A DNA stretch of 64,000 bases from Acetilactobacillus jinshanensis_A (lineage in GTDB: Bacteria > Bacillota > Bacilli > Lactobacillales > Lactobacillaceae), in assembly GCA_043289735.1 (NCBI GenBank), contig CP171343.1:434001-498000 (forward strand). Direction: 5' to 3'. Below are positions 7,745-17,238 of this stretch, piece after piece (the first letter of the stretch is position 1; the number at the start of each line of letters is the position of its first letter). The position numbers and the translations under genes are program-made. Below the pieces are notes generated by a model that saw nothing but the letters and a program-made list of their open reading frames with translations, searched no databases and was not told the DNA's origin.

Positions 7745-9776
7745 TTAATGCAACAGCTTCTCAAACTGATCTTCGTTAATAATCTTAACGTGTTTAGCGA
7801 CCGCCGCTCGGTACTTACGAGAATTACTCTTGTGATTAGTAATCAAATATGCCGTTTGACCGTTAACGTTGCTCTGCATTTTACCGCCGTTCTGCTTAAT
7901 CAACGTAGTAAAGTGCTTTCGCGGCTGGCTCAAAGTTCCGGTAATCACGAACTTCATTCCACCTAGTTTTTGATTTTTGATTATCAATCAGATCTAAATA
8001 AGGACTTAACTTCTGGAGCTGTTTAATCATATCCGGCATGAACAAATCGTTGATGACCGGTACGGACGAAGATCCAAAGCCTTTGATCATCGGGATTTCA
8101 ACCACTAATTTATGATGCATGGCGTGCAGCCGCTGGGGATCACTCAAGAACGGCTTAAAATTCTTGATTCGTTTTGCGATCGGCTTCAATAAAGCTAAGC
8201 CGGCGTTGTTCAGCGGCAAGCCCAGTAAAACTCGGGCTAACGGACGGGACTGGGCTTTTCGTAACTGTTCTTGCAGCATATCCCAGCGTTTTTTACCGAA
8301 GCCGTCAAGTTTCATGAATTGATTTTGATCGATTCGCCACAGACTGCTAAAGTCTTGCGGATTGATTAAATGATGCTCAATCAACTTGGCGATCATTTTA
8401 ACGGACAAGCCCATGATGTTTAGGCACGGCTTGGAAACGAACTTCTTCCAACGGTTTAGGATGACCGATTTCGAATTCTTATTAACGGGTAGGTATAGAT
8501 AAGCACCCTTTTTAACGGCGCCCTTGGGAATCGTCTTGGAAATCGGCACTTCTTTTCCGGTTCGGAAGGCTTTAATCGGTTTGATTAATTTGGGAATTAC
8601 GTCGTTCATCCGCCGAACCGTAACGTGATCGTACAGCATGATGTCCCGACGTTTAATGTCCGGCATCGAAGCTAAAGAAGCTTTACTGATTTCGGAACCT
8701 AAGATATGAACGGGATGTTTTAAGATCCCGACCGGCGTTAATTTACCGTTGGCGCTTTCTTGCCAGCGGACCTTCTGTAAAATTCCGATTGCCGATTTCG
8801 GCGGGAATTTCCAGCTAACGCTGTACCGCGGACCGTGCGGATTCGAACCGATCTTACTTAAGTTAACGGTATAGTTCGGTTTGATGACCATCCCGTCGAT
8901 CGGGTGACCGATGGCCTTTCGCTTGGCGGCCGGAAACGTGAACATGAAGCGGATAATCTGACGATGGCCTTCTGGAGTGTTCGGAAACTGATGAACGTCT
9001 TTGATCATGTAGAAACCGAGCGACTTCAAAAACTTTAGCTGATCCGTTTCGGTCGGGTACTCCTTTGTCCATTCGTCACGGTTGATCAAAGTATAGACCG
9101 ACAGGAAAATTCCTCGTTGGCCGGCAACCCGCGGATCTTTATTCATGATGGATCCGGAAGCCAGGTTACGGGAATTGGCCCAGCGGTGATTCTTATTGAC
9201 CCGTTTAAAGTCTTTATCACTGATCAGGGCTTCACCACGAACCACCAAGTGACGTTTGCCAATTCGTTCCCGAATCTTAGTGATGTCCATCCGGTTAAAG
9301 TGATAGAGCTCGTTGGTGATGTCTTCACCGACGTGGCCGCCACCTCGGGTTAGAGCCACGAACGGTCGGTTCATTCGTGGATCGTTAAAGTACAGCACGA
9401 TGGATAAACCGTCTTCCTTTCGTTGAACCAGGAACGAATCGGTGTACCAGAGGTCGCCTTTCTTTTGGTTCCATTTATCCAGGAACTTGGCGACCGCGTC
9501 TTTGGTTCGGGTCTTATCTAATGATCCAATGAAATACGGATGACGAACGTGATTGAACGTGTTATCCGTATTGTACGGAATGGTCGCAAAGTAATGCTGA
9601 ATCATCTTGCTATCAGGGAACTGCTGCTTATACTTCTTTAGTTTAAAGTACAGGTTATCAAACTGTCCATCGGTCATGATGGGCTTACTGTTGTAGTAAG
9701 CTACGTCGGCCTGATGCATCTGTTTAATTAACGTTTGAATCGCTTGTTTAGTTTTGGGAGTCATTGTTTCACTCAT
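7745..9776 (-). CDS. Divergent NAD-dependent DNA ligase without zinc finger; frameshift before the BRCT domain
   Basis: About 677 residues once a one-base indel in an A-run near 7980 is corrected. The N-terminal NAD domain (AYYNSKPIMTDGQFDNLYFKL), the nucleotidyl-acceptor lysine in RKEDG (Lys120), TRGGGHVGEDIT, WANSRNLASGS, the OB-fold, HhH repeats and a C-terminal BRCT domain (GGMKFVITGTLSQPRKHF) follow LigA order. Unlike standard LigA, the four zinc-finger cysteines are missing; only one cysteine occurs in the first 600 residues. It may be a specialised second ligase rather than the replicative one. It closes nicks with NAD+ as adenylate donor. The preceding gene tyrS has its own terminator, so this gene is separately transcribed. 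Confidence 0.88.
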
Positions 9777-9838
9777 GAAATCCCTCTTCCGAACGTAATC
9801 TAACTAAAGACTAACTAAAACTAGCCTTTTTATCCAAA

Positions 9839-9875
9839 TAAAAAAGAGCTCGTTATTCAATAACGAACTCTCGAT
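9839..9875 (-). terminator. Intrinsic terminator downstream of tyrS
   Basis: On the minus strand the hairpin GAGTTCGTTATT/AATAACGAGCTC (one mismatch) is followed by TTTTTTATT. It lies about 20 bases past the tyrS stop and ends the transporter-tyrS operon. Confidence 0.92.
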
Positions 9876-9895
9876 AAATTAATGGAAATTCAGAT

Positions 9896-11152
9896 TTACT
9901 TATTAACCTTAGCTAACCAGTAATGCTTCTTACCCTTTCGAACGACGACGAACTTACCGTGGAAGGCGCTGGATGGATCAACGGTAGCCTTCATGTCCTG
10001 AATCTTATCACCGTTGATGTGAACGGCACCGCTCTTAACGTCCTGACGAGCCTGACGCTTGGACGGTTCAATCTTAGCGTTAACTAGCCAGTCAATGATG
10101 CCTTCCGGCTTAGCGGAGATGTTAACGCTGGGCATGCCGTGAAAAGCCTGCTTAGCTTCTTCATCGGTCAAGCTCTTGATATCACCGCCGAAGAAAGCGT
10201 GAGTAATCTTTTGAGCTTGCTTCAAGCCCTTTTCACCGTGAACGAATTTGGTAACTTCTTCGGCTAACTTACGCTGAGCGATTCGTTTCCAGGGCGTCTT
10301 CTTAGTGATTTTAGCTAGCTTAGTGATTTCGTCATGACTCAAGAACGTAAAGTACTTTAAGTACTTGATAACGTCCGCGTCAGCGGTGTTGAACCAGAAC
10401 TGATAGAATTCGTAAGGACTGGTCTTCTTCGGATCCAGCCAAACGGCGTTCCCGTTCGACTTACCGAACTTAGTCCCGTCGGACTTCAGCATTAACGGAA
10501 TGGTTAAGCCGTAAGCTTGAGCTTTGGGGCCCTCAATCTTCCGGATTAACTTGATTCCGTCGGTAATGTTGCCCCATTGATCGGAGCCGCCGACTTCTAA
10601 ATGAACGTCGTGCTTCTGGTACAGGTGCAAGAAATCAATCGATTGTAAAATCTGGTAGGTAAATTCAGTAAAGGAAATTCCGGCGGCTAACCGGCTCTTG
10701 ATGATTTCCTTATGAATCATGTTGTTAACGTTAAATAATTTACCGAACTTCCGTAAGAAGGTTTCTAAATTTAGCTTGGATAACCAATCGTAATTATTAA
10801 CGATGGTGACGCCGCCGTCTTTATCGAATAACTTCTTGGCCTGGCGGGTTAAGCACTTTTCGTTATGCTTAACCTGAGCCTGGGTCTGTAAGGTCCGTTC
10901 GGCTTTTTTACCACTTGGATCACCGATCGCACCGGTCATCCCACCGATTAAGATCACCGGATGAAAGCCGGCTTTCTGGAACCGTTTCAAGATCATGAAC
11001 GGAATCAAATGGCCCACGTGCATACTGTCACCGGTCGGATCGATCCCGGCGTAAACACTGATCTTATGATGAGCCAATAAATTCTTTAAGCCTTTTTCGT
11101 CGGTCTGCTGATTAATGGCGCCACGCCATTTTAAATCATCAATAATGTTCAT
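9896..11152 (-). CDS. tyrS: Tyrosyl-tRNA synthetase
   Basis: Class I synthetase, 418 residues, intact. The HIGH-type signature is in PTGDSMHVGHL (residues 40-50), the KMSKS equivalent is KFGKS near 232, and a C-terminal S4-like RNA-binding domain contains SKRQARQDVKSGAVHINGDKI. It charges tRNA-Tyr with tyrosine. It is the second gene after an NhaC-type transporter behind a tyrosine T-box leader, so it is expected to rise when uncharged tRNA-Tyr accumulates. The start is preceded by GAGGAG. Confidence 0.97.
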   Translation of the reverse strand: MNIIDDLKWRGAINQQTDEKGLKNLLAHHKISVYAGIDPTGDSMHVGHLIPFMILKRFQKAGFHPVILIGGMTGAIGDPSGKKAERTLQTQAQVKHNEKCLTRQAKKLFDKDGGVTIVNNYDWLSKLNLETFLRKFGKLFNVNNMIHKEIIKSRLAAGISFTEFTYQILQSIDFLHLYQKHDVHLEVGGSDQWGNITDGIKLIRKIEGPKAQAYGLTIPLMLKSDGTKFGKSNGNAVWLDPKKTSPYEFYQFWFNTADADVIKYLKYFTFLSHDEITKLAKITKKTPWKRIAQRKLAEEVTKFVHGEKGLKQAQKITHAFFGGDIKSLTDEEAKQAFHGMPSVNISAKPEGIIDWLVNAKIEPSKRQARQDVKSGAVHINGDKIQDMKATVDPSSAFHGKFVVVRKGKKHYWLAKVNK

Positions 11153-11190
11153 AACGAATTCTCCTCGTTCAATTGCCTTGATAAATTAAT

Positions 11191-12547
11191 TTAATTCTTT
11201 TTAGAATGCTTAATACCGATACCGGTAACTCCACTGATGATGGAGAAGACCGGTGATAATAAACTAAAGAAGACGAATGGTAAGTAGTGTAATACGGGAA
11301 CGTTCAAAGCGTTAGCCACGAAGGCGCCGGCAACGCCCCACGGAACTAAGTAGTTAATGACGGTACCACCGTCTTCTAGGGCCCGGCTCAAAGCAACCGG
11401 TGCTAAACCGTGTTTCTTAAAGGCTTCGTTAAAGGCGGCCGCCGGTAAAATAACGGATGAGTACTGTTCACCGATGAAGACGTTGACGCCGATACCGGAA
11501 AGGATAACGGCAATGATTAACGAACCGGTACGGTGTAAATGACGAACTAACGGCGTCATAACGGCTTTGATGATGCCTAAGTGCATTAACAAGCCACCTA
11601 GAGCTAAAGCAATGATAACTAATGAAACGGTGCTCATCATGTTCATGATACCGCCGCGGCTAAGTAAGGAATCCACGGCCTTATGACCGGTCGTGGACTG
11701 AAAACCGTTAACGATAACCTTATTAATTTTCGTCAGGCCGAAATGCGGATGCTTTATGAAAATCATAACGATCGAGACCGTAATATCAATGAATAACGTC
11801 GAAACGGTCGGGATCCGCACCCAGGCACAGATGAACAGCAAGGCAATGGGAACGATCGCCCACCAGGTAACGTTGAAGTTCCGTTCCAAAATAGTGATCG
11901 TTGAATTAACGCTGTGTAAACTCGCGTCATGGTTGCCGCCGTCTAAGAAGCAGAAGATCATAAACGTACATGATGTGATCCATTAAATCAGCCCCGACCA
12001 CCGCAGCGGATAAGTTATTGGTTGCGGATAACGGTGAAGATTTATCACCAAAAATGGCCCCGCATAAAACGGCACCGGCGACCATCGCGGGATCAATATG
12101 CATGGTTAAGCCCATGCCCATAAAGGCAACGCCTAAGGTTGAAATGACGGTAAAGGCACTGCCGATGGCGGAACCCACGATTGCCGTGACGATAAAGACG
12201 GACGGCAGGAACCAGCGAATACTGATCAAATGAAAGCCAAAGACCATCAAACTGGGAATGACCCCCGCAGCGATCCAGATTCCGATTAACGAACCAATCA
12301 TTAAGAAGATCAGCATCGGGACGATACCGTTTTTAATACCCACGATAAAACCTTTATCAATTTGATCCCAGCTAAAGCCCCGTAACTTAGTCCATAGAAT
12401 CATCATCATAATACTGGCCATAATGGGGACTTCCGGTGAAATCTTGAAGCCGATCACGCTAACGCCGATAATTACTAAGACCATCAATAAGATTAATAAA
12501 CCTTCGCCAAAATGAATTTGGGGTTGAGTATTTTCTGCTTTATTCAT
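11191..12547 (-). CDS. NhaC-family transporter, probable tyrosine transporter (YheL/TyrT type), frameshifted
   Basis: Two frames meet at about 11945; together they give about 450 residues with some 11 hydrophobic segments, the NhaC Na+/H+ antiporter size. The N-terminal half has FGEGLLILLMVLVIIGV and a Ser/Gly-rich FGDKSSPLSATNN motif of the family; the C-terminal half has GIGVNVFIGEQYSSVI. Members located behind tyrosine T-boxes in Firmicutes have been proposed as tyrosine importers, which fits the T-box and the co-transcribed tyrS here. The frame break is a single small indel and may be an error. Confidence 0.87.
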
Positions 12548-12633
12548 AATTTATACCTATCTTATCGAAAACGTTTTGATAACGAGGAGTTCCGCCCCAC
12601 GGGCGCGTTAATATTTTACTTTCATCTCATAAC

Positions 12634-12905
12634 ACCTCTTTTAACGTAACAAAAAATCGCCTCAATTATTATATCAAATAATTGGGACGATCATCTTTTA
12701 ATAACCGCGGTACCACCCATTTTAGTAGGTAAATGCTCACTCCAATAGATGATAACGGTTCTATTATTTCCGAACATCATCACTCACCGTATTTTGCGAA
12801 ATCACCCTGCCCGGTTCACAGCAAACCACCGGTTCTCTGACGTTCAAGTGATTTCACTACTTGAAATGAAGTTCACGATTACTTATGATTTCCCATTGAC
12901 AATTA
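12634..12905 (-). promoter_or_regulatory. Tyrosine-specific T-box leader
   Basis: The minus-strand leader upstream of the NhaC-type gene holds a stem I region with AGAGAACCGGTGG, a candidate specifier codon UAC in GCAAAATACGGTGAG, and the T-box sequence TGGGTGGTACCGCGG (about 12705-12720). An intrinsic terminator follows (CAATTATT/AATAATTG, then ATTTTTTG) near 12650-12680. Uncharged tRNA-Tyr would stabilise the antiterminator. The promoter lies just upstream: TTGTCA (12930-12935), 16 bases, TATATT (12908-12913). Confidence 0.93.
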
Positions 12906-12974
12906 TTAATATATCATTCATTTTATGATTGACAAGTGAATGGAAAGAAATTTTTAAAATATTAAATATGGTTT

Positions 12975-13471
12975 CTAAATATTATTAGCTTTAGGTTCGC
13001 AATAGAAATAGCCGAATAAATTATCGGACATCCCGTCGATTAGACCTTCGACTCCGTAGCCGGATTTTTTCAATACTTTCGTTAAGTCCTTATGTAATTT
13101 AGATCCGTAAGGAATGTAGCGGATGACTTTGTCACCTAAAATCTGTTAATGGCTACTTCGGTATCTTTCAAGCTAGTTTTCTTTTCATAGTATTTATCAG
13201 CTAGCTGCTGAATAGTCTCGAGCAACCGATTATAATTCATAATCCGGACCATAGCGGCACTCATGGTTTGAATATCCTGCGGATCGAACATTTGAGCGTC
13301 GCCCACTTCTTGATCGATTCCAAAACAATAATCACTAAGGAAGCAATCAATGACGATTTTAGTAACGTCACAAGGATGATCGATCATGTGATTTTCGGCG
13401 TTTAATTCAATTTCTTTAACGGTCGGTGGCCTCTTTTTAGACTTTAGATTTAATGATAACTGTTTCGACAT
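12975..13471 (-). CDS. Hypothetical cytoplasmic protein, frameshifted
   Basis: The first 111 residues (from the ATG at 13471, preceded by GGAG) run to 13136. A one-base shift restores a tail (reading ILGDKVIRYIPYGSKLHKDL, later GYGVEGLIDGMSDNLFGYFY) ending at 12975, about 165 residues overall. Features are an acidic middle with GIDQEVGDAQMFDPQDIQTM and no membrane segment. Not recognised as a named family. It stands alone upstream of the T-box operon. Confidence 0.6.
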
Positions 13472-13510
13472 GGAATCTCCTTTTTATCGCCTACTATTTC
13501 TATTAATTGC

Positions 13511-13745
13511 TTAAGCCTGGCAAGAATGGAAAAGCCCTCCGGTCCAGAGGATCTTAAAAATTTTCATATATTTAGGGGTGTTATTTAGTTTATAGTCGAG
13601 ATAGTGCATGTATTTAACGTCTTTTAAGTTATTCAACCCACTTTCGATCTCGTATATTCACTATATAATATATTTAAGAAATCATTATGTTTATGTGCTT
13701 CAGCTTTAATGATGCTCAGTCTTTTATTAAACGTCTTAATATTGA
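13511..13745 (-). pseudogene. Remnant of a small hypothetical gene
   Basis: Two adjacent minus-strand frames (reading KAEAHKHNDFLNILYSEYT, then NNLKDVKYMHYLDYKLNN and ending SCQA) look like one coding segment split near 13640 by an indel. No start codon is visible. The rest of the gap between 13472 and 13806 holds only the terminator and AT-rich sequence. Confidence 0.35.
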
Positions 13746-13763
13746 TTTAAAATCAATTACAAG

Positions 13764-13796
13764 AAAATCATGAAAAATTATCATGATTTTTAATTA
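13764..13796 (-). terminator. Intrinsic terminator after the deaminase/nicotinamidase gene
   Basis: Inverted repeat AAAATCATGA / TCATGATTTT around a 7-base AT loop, with T-rich sequence on both sides, 17 bases past the stop at 13807. It can act in both directions. Confidence 0.8.
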
Positions 13797-13806
13797 GGTT
13801 TAATGA

Positions 13807-15240
13807 TTATTTAACGATTTTAGCTCCTAAACAATTCTTAAAGTGATTTAAGGCCCATTTTTGAGCAGTGTCGTTTACGGTAGCTACCCCGCTTTTATGA
13901 ATGACCAAATTATAGTTTCGATTATAAGCGCCAATGGCCGTATGGAGTACGCAAATATCGGTACAGACTCCGACTAAATGCAGAGTATCGACGTGGCGTT
14001 CACGGAGCATTAAATCCAGATTAGTACCGATAAACGCACTGTAACGGGTCTTGTCCATTTGAAAGACTTTATGATTATCTTTATGAGCCTGATACCAGTC
14101 GTTTAATTTTCCATATAACTTACGGCCCCACGTGCCTCTAACGTTATGAGTTGGAAATAAATAAGTTTCAGGATGATAAGGATTATCTTTAATGTGGACA
14201 TCAGTTGGTAAAATCACCCAGTCGCCGTTTTTATAAAATTTTTCAGCTAGGTTTATGATATTAAGCCCTAACTTCTGAGCCGGCTTTCCGCAAGTCAACG
14301 AGCCTTTGTCAGCAACGAAGTCGTTCGTATAATCAATAATTAACAGAGCTTGATGACTACTGTAAATATCATAATAATTATCGTTTATGTAGTTACCTCC
14401 CATGTACGCAGGATCATCGGAATTAAGGCTGACCATGGCACCGGTCGCTAATAACTTTTTCAATGGCCGGGCCATCATGTCGTGATAAATATATAGGTTT
14501 GAAACGGGGCAAGCTGTAAAGCCCAGATGCTTTTGGATTGCGAAATCTAATAGGTCCCGGTCTTCTAGAATATTAGGGCCATGATCGATGCGTTCGACTT
14601 CGATGATTTCTAACGCTTGTTTAATGTGATGGATCGAATCGACTTGATCGGGGTCACAATGCATGGTGATATGATAGCCCTGAGCTTTAGCTTCGGCAAA
14701 TAGCGTCATAAATTTTAACGGCGGATTGTGGTGTTCATCGGAATCCAGGCCCAGGCCCATGATCCAGCCTCGATCATGGTAGGGTTTAGCTTCGATTAAC
14801 GTCTTACGGGCTGACTCTTTAGGAAAGTCCCGCAGAAAGCACATAATTAATTGAGCGTCGACCCCTAAGGCTCTCGCGTCCACCGTTGCTTGATGAATCC
14901 CGTTGATCACCGTTGAAAAGTCGATGCCACGACTGGTGTGCGCCTGCGGATCGAAGAACATTTCGACGTGTTTAACGTTACTTTGGGCCATCTTTTTGAG
15001 GTAATCCCAGGTCAAATCGTAAAAATCCTGACTGGTGATTAACGTCTTCATCCCTGAATAGTAAGATCTCAGAAAAGCGGGCAGTCCGTAGTTATAGCTA
15101 TTGTTGATCTGATCGGGACTGCTAACACCGAGTTGACGTGGTTCTTCCGGCTAATTTAAACTCCAATTGTGGTTCCAAAGCGCCCTCGATATGGATATGT
15201 AACTCTGCTTTTGGTAAACCTTTAATAAGAGTTGGATTTT
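13807..15240 (-). CDS. Adenosine/adenine deaminase-like domain joined in frame to a nicotinamidase domain
   Basis: The open frame 13807-15051 (414 residues) is a chimera. Residues 1-225 are an amidohydrolase of the adenosine deaminase family (DFYDLTWDYL, EMFFDPQAHTSRG, HCDPDQ, VERIDHG, CPVSN, NSDDPAYMGG). Residues 232-414 are a nicotinamidase of the isochorismatase fold (ALLIIDYTNDFVADKG, a zinc-site DVHIKDNPYHPE, and GVCTDICVLHTA with the catalytic cysteine). The deaminase N-terminus with the metal-binding HIHIEG lies upstream at about 15150-15240 in a shifted frame. About 60 residues normally ending the deaminase and the nicotinamidase start are absent at the join (about 14360). This could be a true fusion or a deletion or assembly join of neighbouring add-like and pncA genes. 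The expected HAGE motif is HCDP here. Confidence 0.8.
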
Positions 15241-15260
15241 AAATTAATTTGATTAAATTT

Positions 15261-16106
15261 TTATTTGTTATCAGTGTAGTCAGCTGAGCTAGCTAATTTT
15301 CTTAACTTTCGGAAACGGTTCAGCTCATCCTTAAGATGGTCGATCGTTCCGTTAACTGAACGGGAGCCCAACGGTAACTGCAGTGGTAAGGTATCAAAAT
15401 GATTGGTAACCTGGTCATAAATGATTTTAGCGGCTTTCTTCGGGTCACCCTTTTCATCACCGGCTCGTTCAGCCATGTGCTTCATTTGGGGATTTAAGAA
15501 TTTGTAATTCTTAATGTGCGTTAAATTCGGATGAGCCGTTTTCGCAAAATGGGTTCGAAAAGCACTGGGTTCCACCATCATGACTTTAATTCCGGATGGT
15601 TTAACTTCTCGAGCTAAGACCTGGTTCATTCCTTCAACGGCGTATTTAGCACCGGTATAGTAAGCCACGTCCAGGAACGGGTTCAATCCGGACATGGACG
15701 AGAAATCAACGATGGCGCCGGACTTTTGAGCTCGCATGATCGGTAAAACTTCTTTGGTCACCTTGGTTAAGCCCCAGACGTCGGTATCGAACATCTTTTT
15801 AGCGGCTTTAATCGACGTTTCTTCATAGGTTCCCACGATTCCGTAACCGGCGTTATTAACCAGTACGTCGATACGGCCAAACTTTTCTTTAGTTAATTTA
15901 ACCAAGCTTTCAATCTGGTTATTATCGGTAACGTCCAACTGAGCTTTTAAAATCTGACCGTGATTATACGGGTCTAAATAATTTAACTGCGTTTTAGGCT
16001 GACGCGCCGTCGCAACTAAATTAACGTTCTTTTCCTGTGCCAACAAAGTTGCTAGGCATTTACCAAATCCGGTGTGACAACCGGTAACGATCCAAGTTTT
16101 GTTCAT
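15261..16106 (-). CDS. Short-chain dehydrogenase/reductase
   Basis: An intact 281-residue classical SDR. It has the cofactor motif TGCHTGFG at residues 8-15, NNAGYG near 87, the catalytic serine in DFSSMSG and the YxxxK pair in YYTGAKYA (about 155-159). A basic residue in TARQP after strand 2 suggests NADP(H). The C-terminus (about residue 190 onward) is extended, as in the retinol-dehydrogenase-like oxidoreductases common in lactobacilli. The substrate is unknown. The start has GGAGGG upstream. The gene is preceded by a hairpin-containing leader. Confidence 0.9.
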   Translation of the reverse strand: MNKTWIVTGCHTGFGKCLATLLAQEKNVNLVATARQPKTQLNYLDPYNHGQILKAQLDVTDNNQIESLVKLTKEKFGRIDVLVNNAGYGIVGTYEETSIKAAKKMFDTDVWGLTKVTKEVLPIMRAQKSGAIVDFSSMSGLNPFLDVAYYTGAKYAVEGMNQVLAREVKPSGIKVMMVEPSAFRTHFAKTAHPNLTHIKNYKFLNPQMKHMAERAGDEKGDPKKAAKIIYDQVTNHFDTLPLQLPLGSRSVNGTIDHLKDELNRFRKLRKLASSADYTDNK

Positions 16107-16182
16107 AAAATTCCCTCCGTTTGATCAATTCTTTTACTAAATAAATTATAAGTTAATTCAAGTTAAAAGCCAACGTAAAAAT

Positions 16183-16250
16183 AACGCCGATGATTTCCAC
16201 CCACCGACGTTACTGCATGATGCGCTTTGCCTTGCGCAATTCCAATTATA
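16183..16250 (-). promoter_or_regulatory. Promoter and hairpin-rich leader before the SDR gene
   Basis: On the minus strand a TATAAT box (16245-16250) precedes a small hairpin TGCGC/GCGCA (16221-16238). A second hairpin, AACGTCGG/CGGCGTT with a G-T pair, follows at 16183-16211 and runs into TTATTTTT. The second resembles an intrinsic terminator, so this could be an attenuator or a short RNA of about 60 bases; nothing more is visible. Confidence 0.4.
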
Positions 16251-16308
16251 CAAGATATGACGTCTGTAGCTCAATAAACAAAATTTTTAAATAATTATCA
16301 AAATTAAC

Positions 16309-16323
16309 ATGTAACCGTTTACA
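16309..16323 (+). promoter_or_regulatory. Catabolite-responsive element (cre)
   Basis: ATGTAACCGTTTACA matches the CcpA consensus WTGNAANCGNWNNCA at every defined position. It ends 8 bases before a TATAAT (16332-16337) and 43 bases before the ATG of the GRP sugar transporter, a position that would block transcription when CcpA binds. Confidence 0.85.
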
Positions 16324-16366
16324 ATTTGTAGTATAATAACCCAATGTTAAAGGAGATATTTGACAC

Positions 16367-17238
16367 ATGAATATTTTAATTGCGATTCTGCCTGCTCTAT
16401 TGTGGGGTTCAGGACCAATCTTAGCCACCCTGGTCGGTGGTAAACCCATTCAGCAAGTAACTGGAACCTGTTATGGTCAGTTAATTATCGGAATTCTTTT
16501 ATATCTAATCTTTAGGCCGTCGATTCCGTTTGAAATGTTCTTATGGCCGTTTCTAGGTGGACTAGTATGGGCCATTGCTCAGTTAATGCAGTTCACTTCG
16601 TTTAAGCAATTGAACGTTTCGATCGCGATGCCGATTTCGACCGGTCTGCAGCTGATAGAAATTCCGCTCGCCGGAGTTATCTTCTGGGGTGAATGGAATT
16701 CTGCTGCTGCTAAGCTGGCTGGCTTCATAGCGATTTTAGTTTTGATCGTTGGAATTTGCATGGCCAGTATCAATGATCATTCGGCCCCTGATGCCAAGCA
16801 CATGGACTACAAAGGCGGCCTAACGATGTTAATCGTGGGCTCCTTTGGCTACACCGCTTGCTCGGTCTTTCCGAAGATCACTAACGCCAGTGGAATGACT
16901 AACCTAATGCCGCAGACCTTAGGGATGTTCTTAGGTGGTGCCTTAATGGCCTGGTACTACCAAGCTAAGAGTCATGATAATATCCTGACTTCAAAGGTAT
17001 CCCTTAAGAACGCCTGTGTTGGCTTATTCGGCGGGATTGGTACTTTCTGCTACCTTTACGCTTTGAGTAAGTTAGGTCCGGCAACCGCCTTCCCGTTGAC
17101 CCAGATGAACGTGATCGTTTCCACGTTAGGTGGAATCTTCATTCTTCATGAACACAAGGATCACAAGGAAATGTGCTTCATTATCGCGGGCCTGATCTTG
17201 ATCATCGGTGCCGCTACGGTAATCGCTCGTTTATATGA
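16367..17238 (+). CDS. GRP-family sugar transporter, first of a tandem pair
   Basis: A ten-helix glucose/ribose-porter permease of about 290 residues. Typical segments are ILPALLWGSGPILATLVGGK at the start, PFLGGLVWAIAQLMQF, STGLQLIEIPLAGVIFWGEW, GSFGYTACSVFPKI, and the C-terminal TLGGIFILHEHKDHKE. The open frame continues to 17311 only because a base seems missing in TTT at 17231; restoring it gives a stop in ATGA overlapping the start of the second copy at 17235. AAAGGAG lies 11 bases before the ATG. Transcription is probably under CcpA control through the cre site upstream. Confidence 0.92.

Noticed and set aside
8863..9353. ORFs on both strands inside the ligase gene
   Set aside because: Shadows of the long ligase frame, which has conserved LigA motifs across the region.
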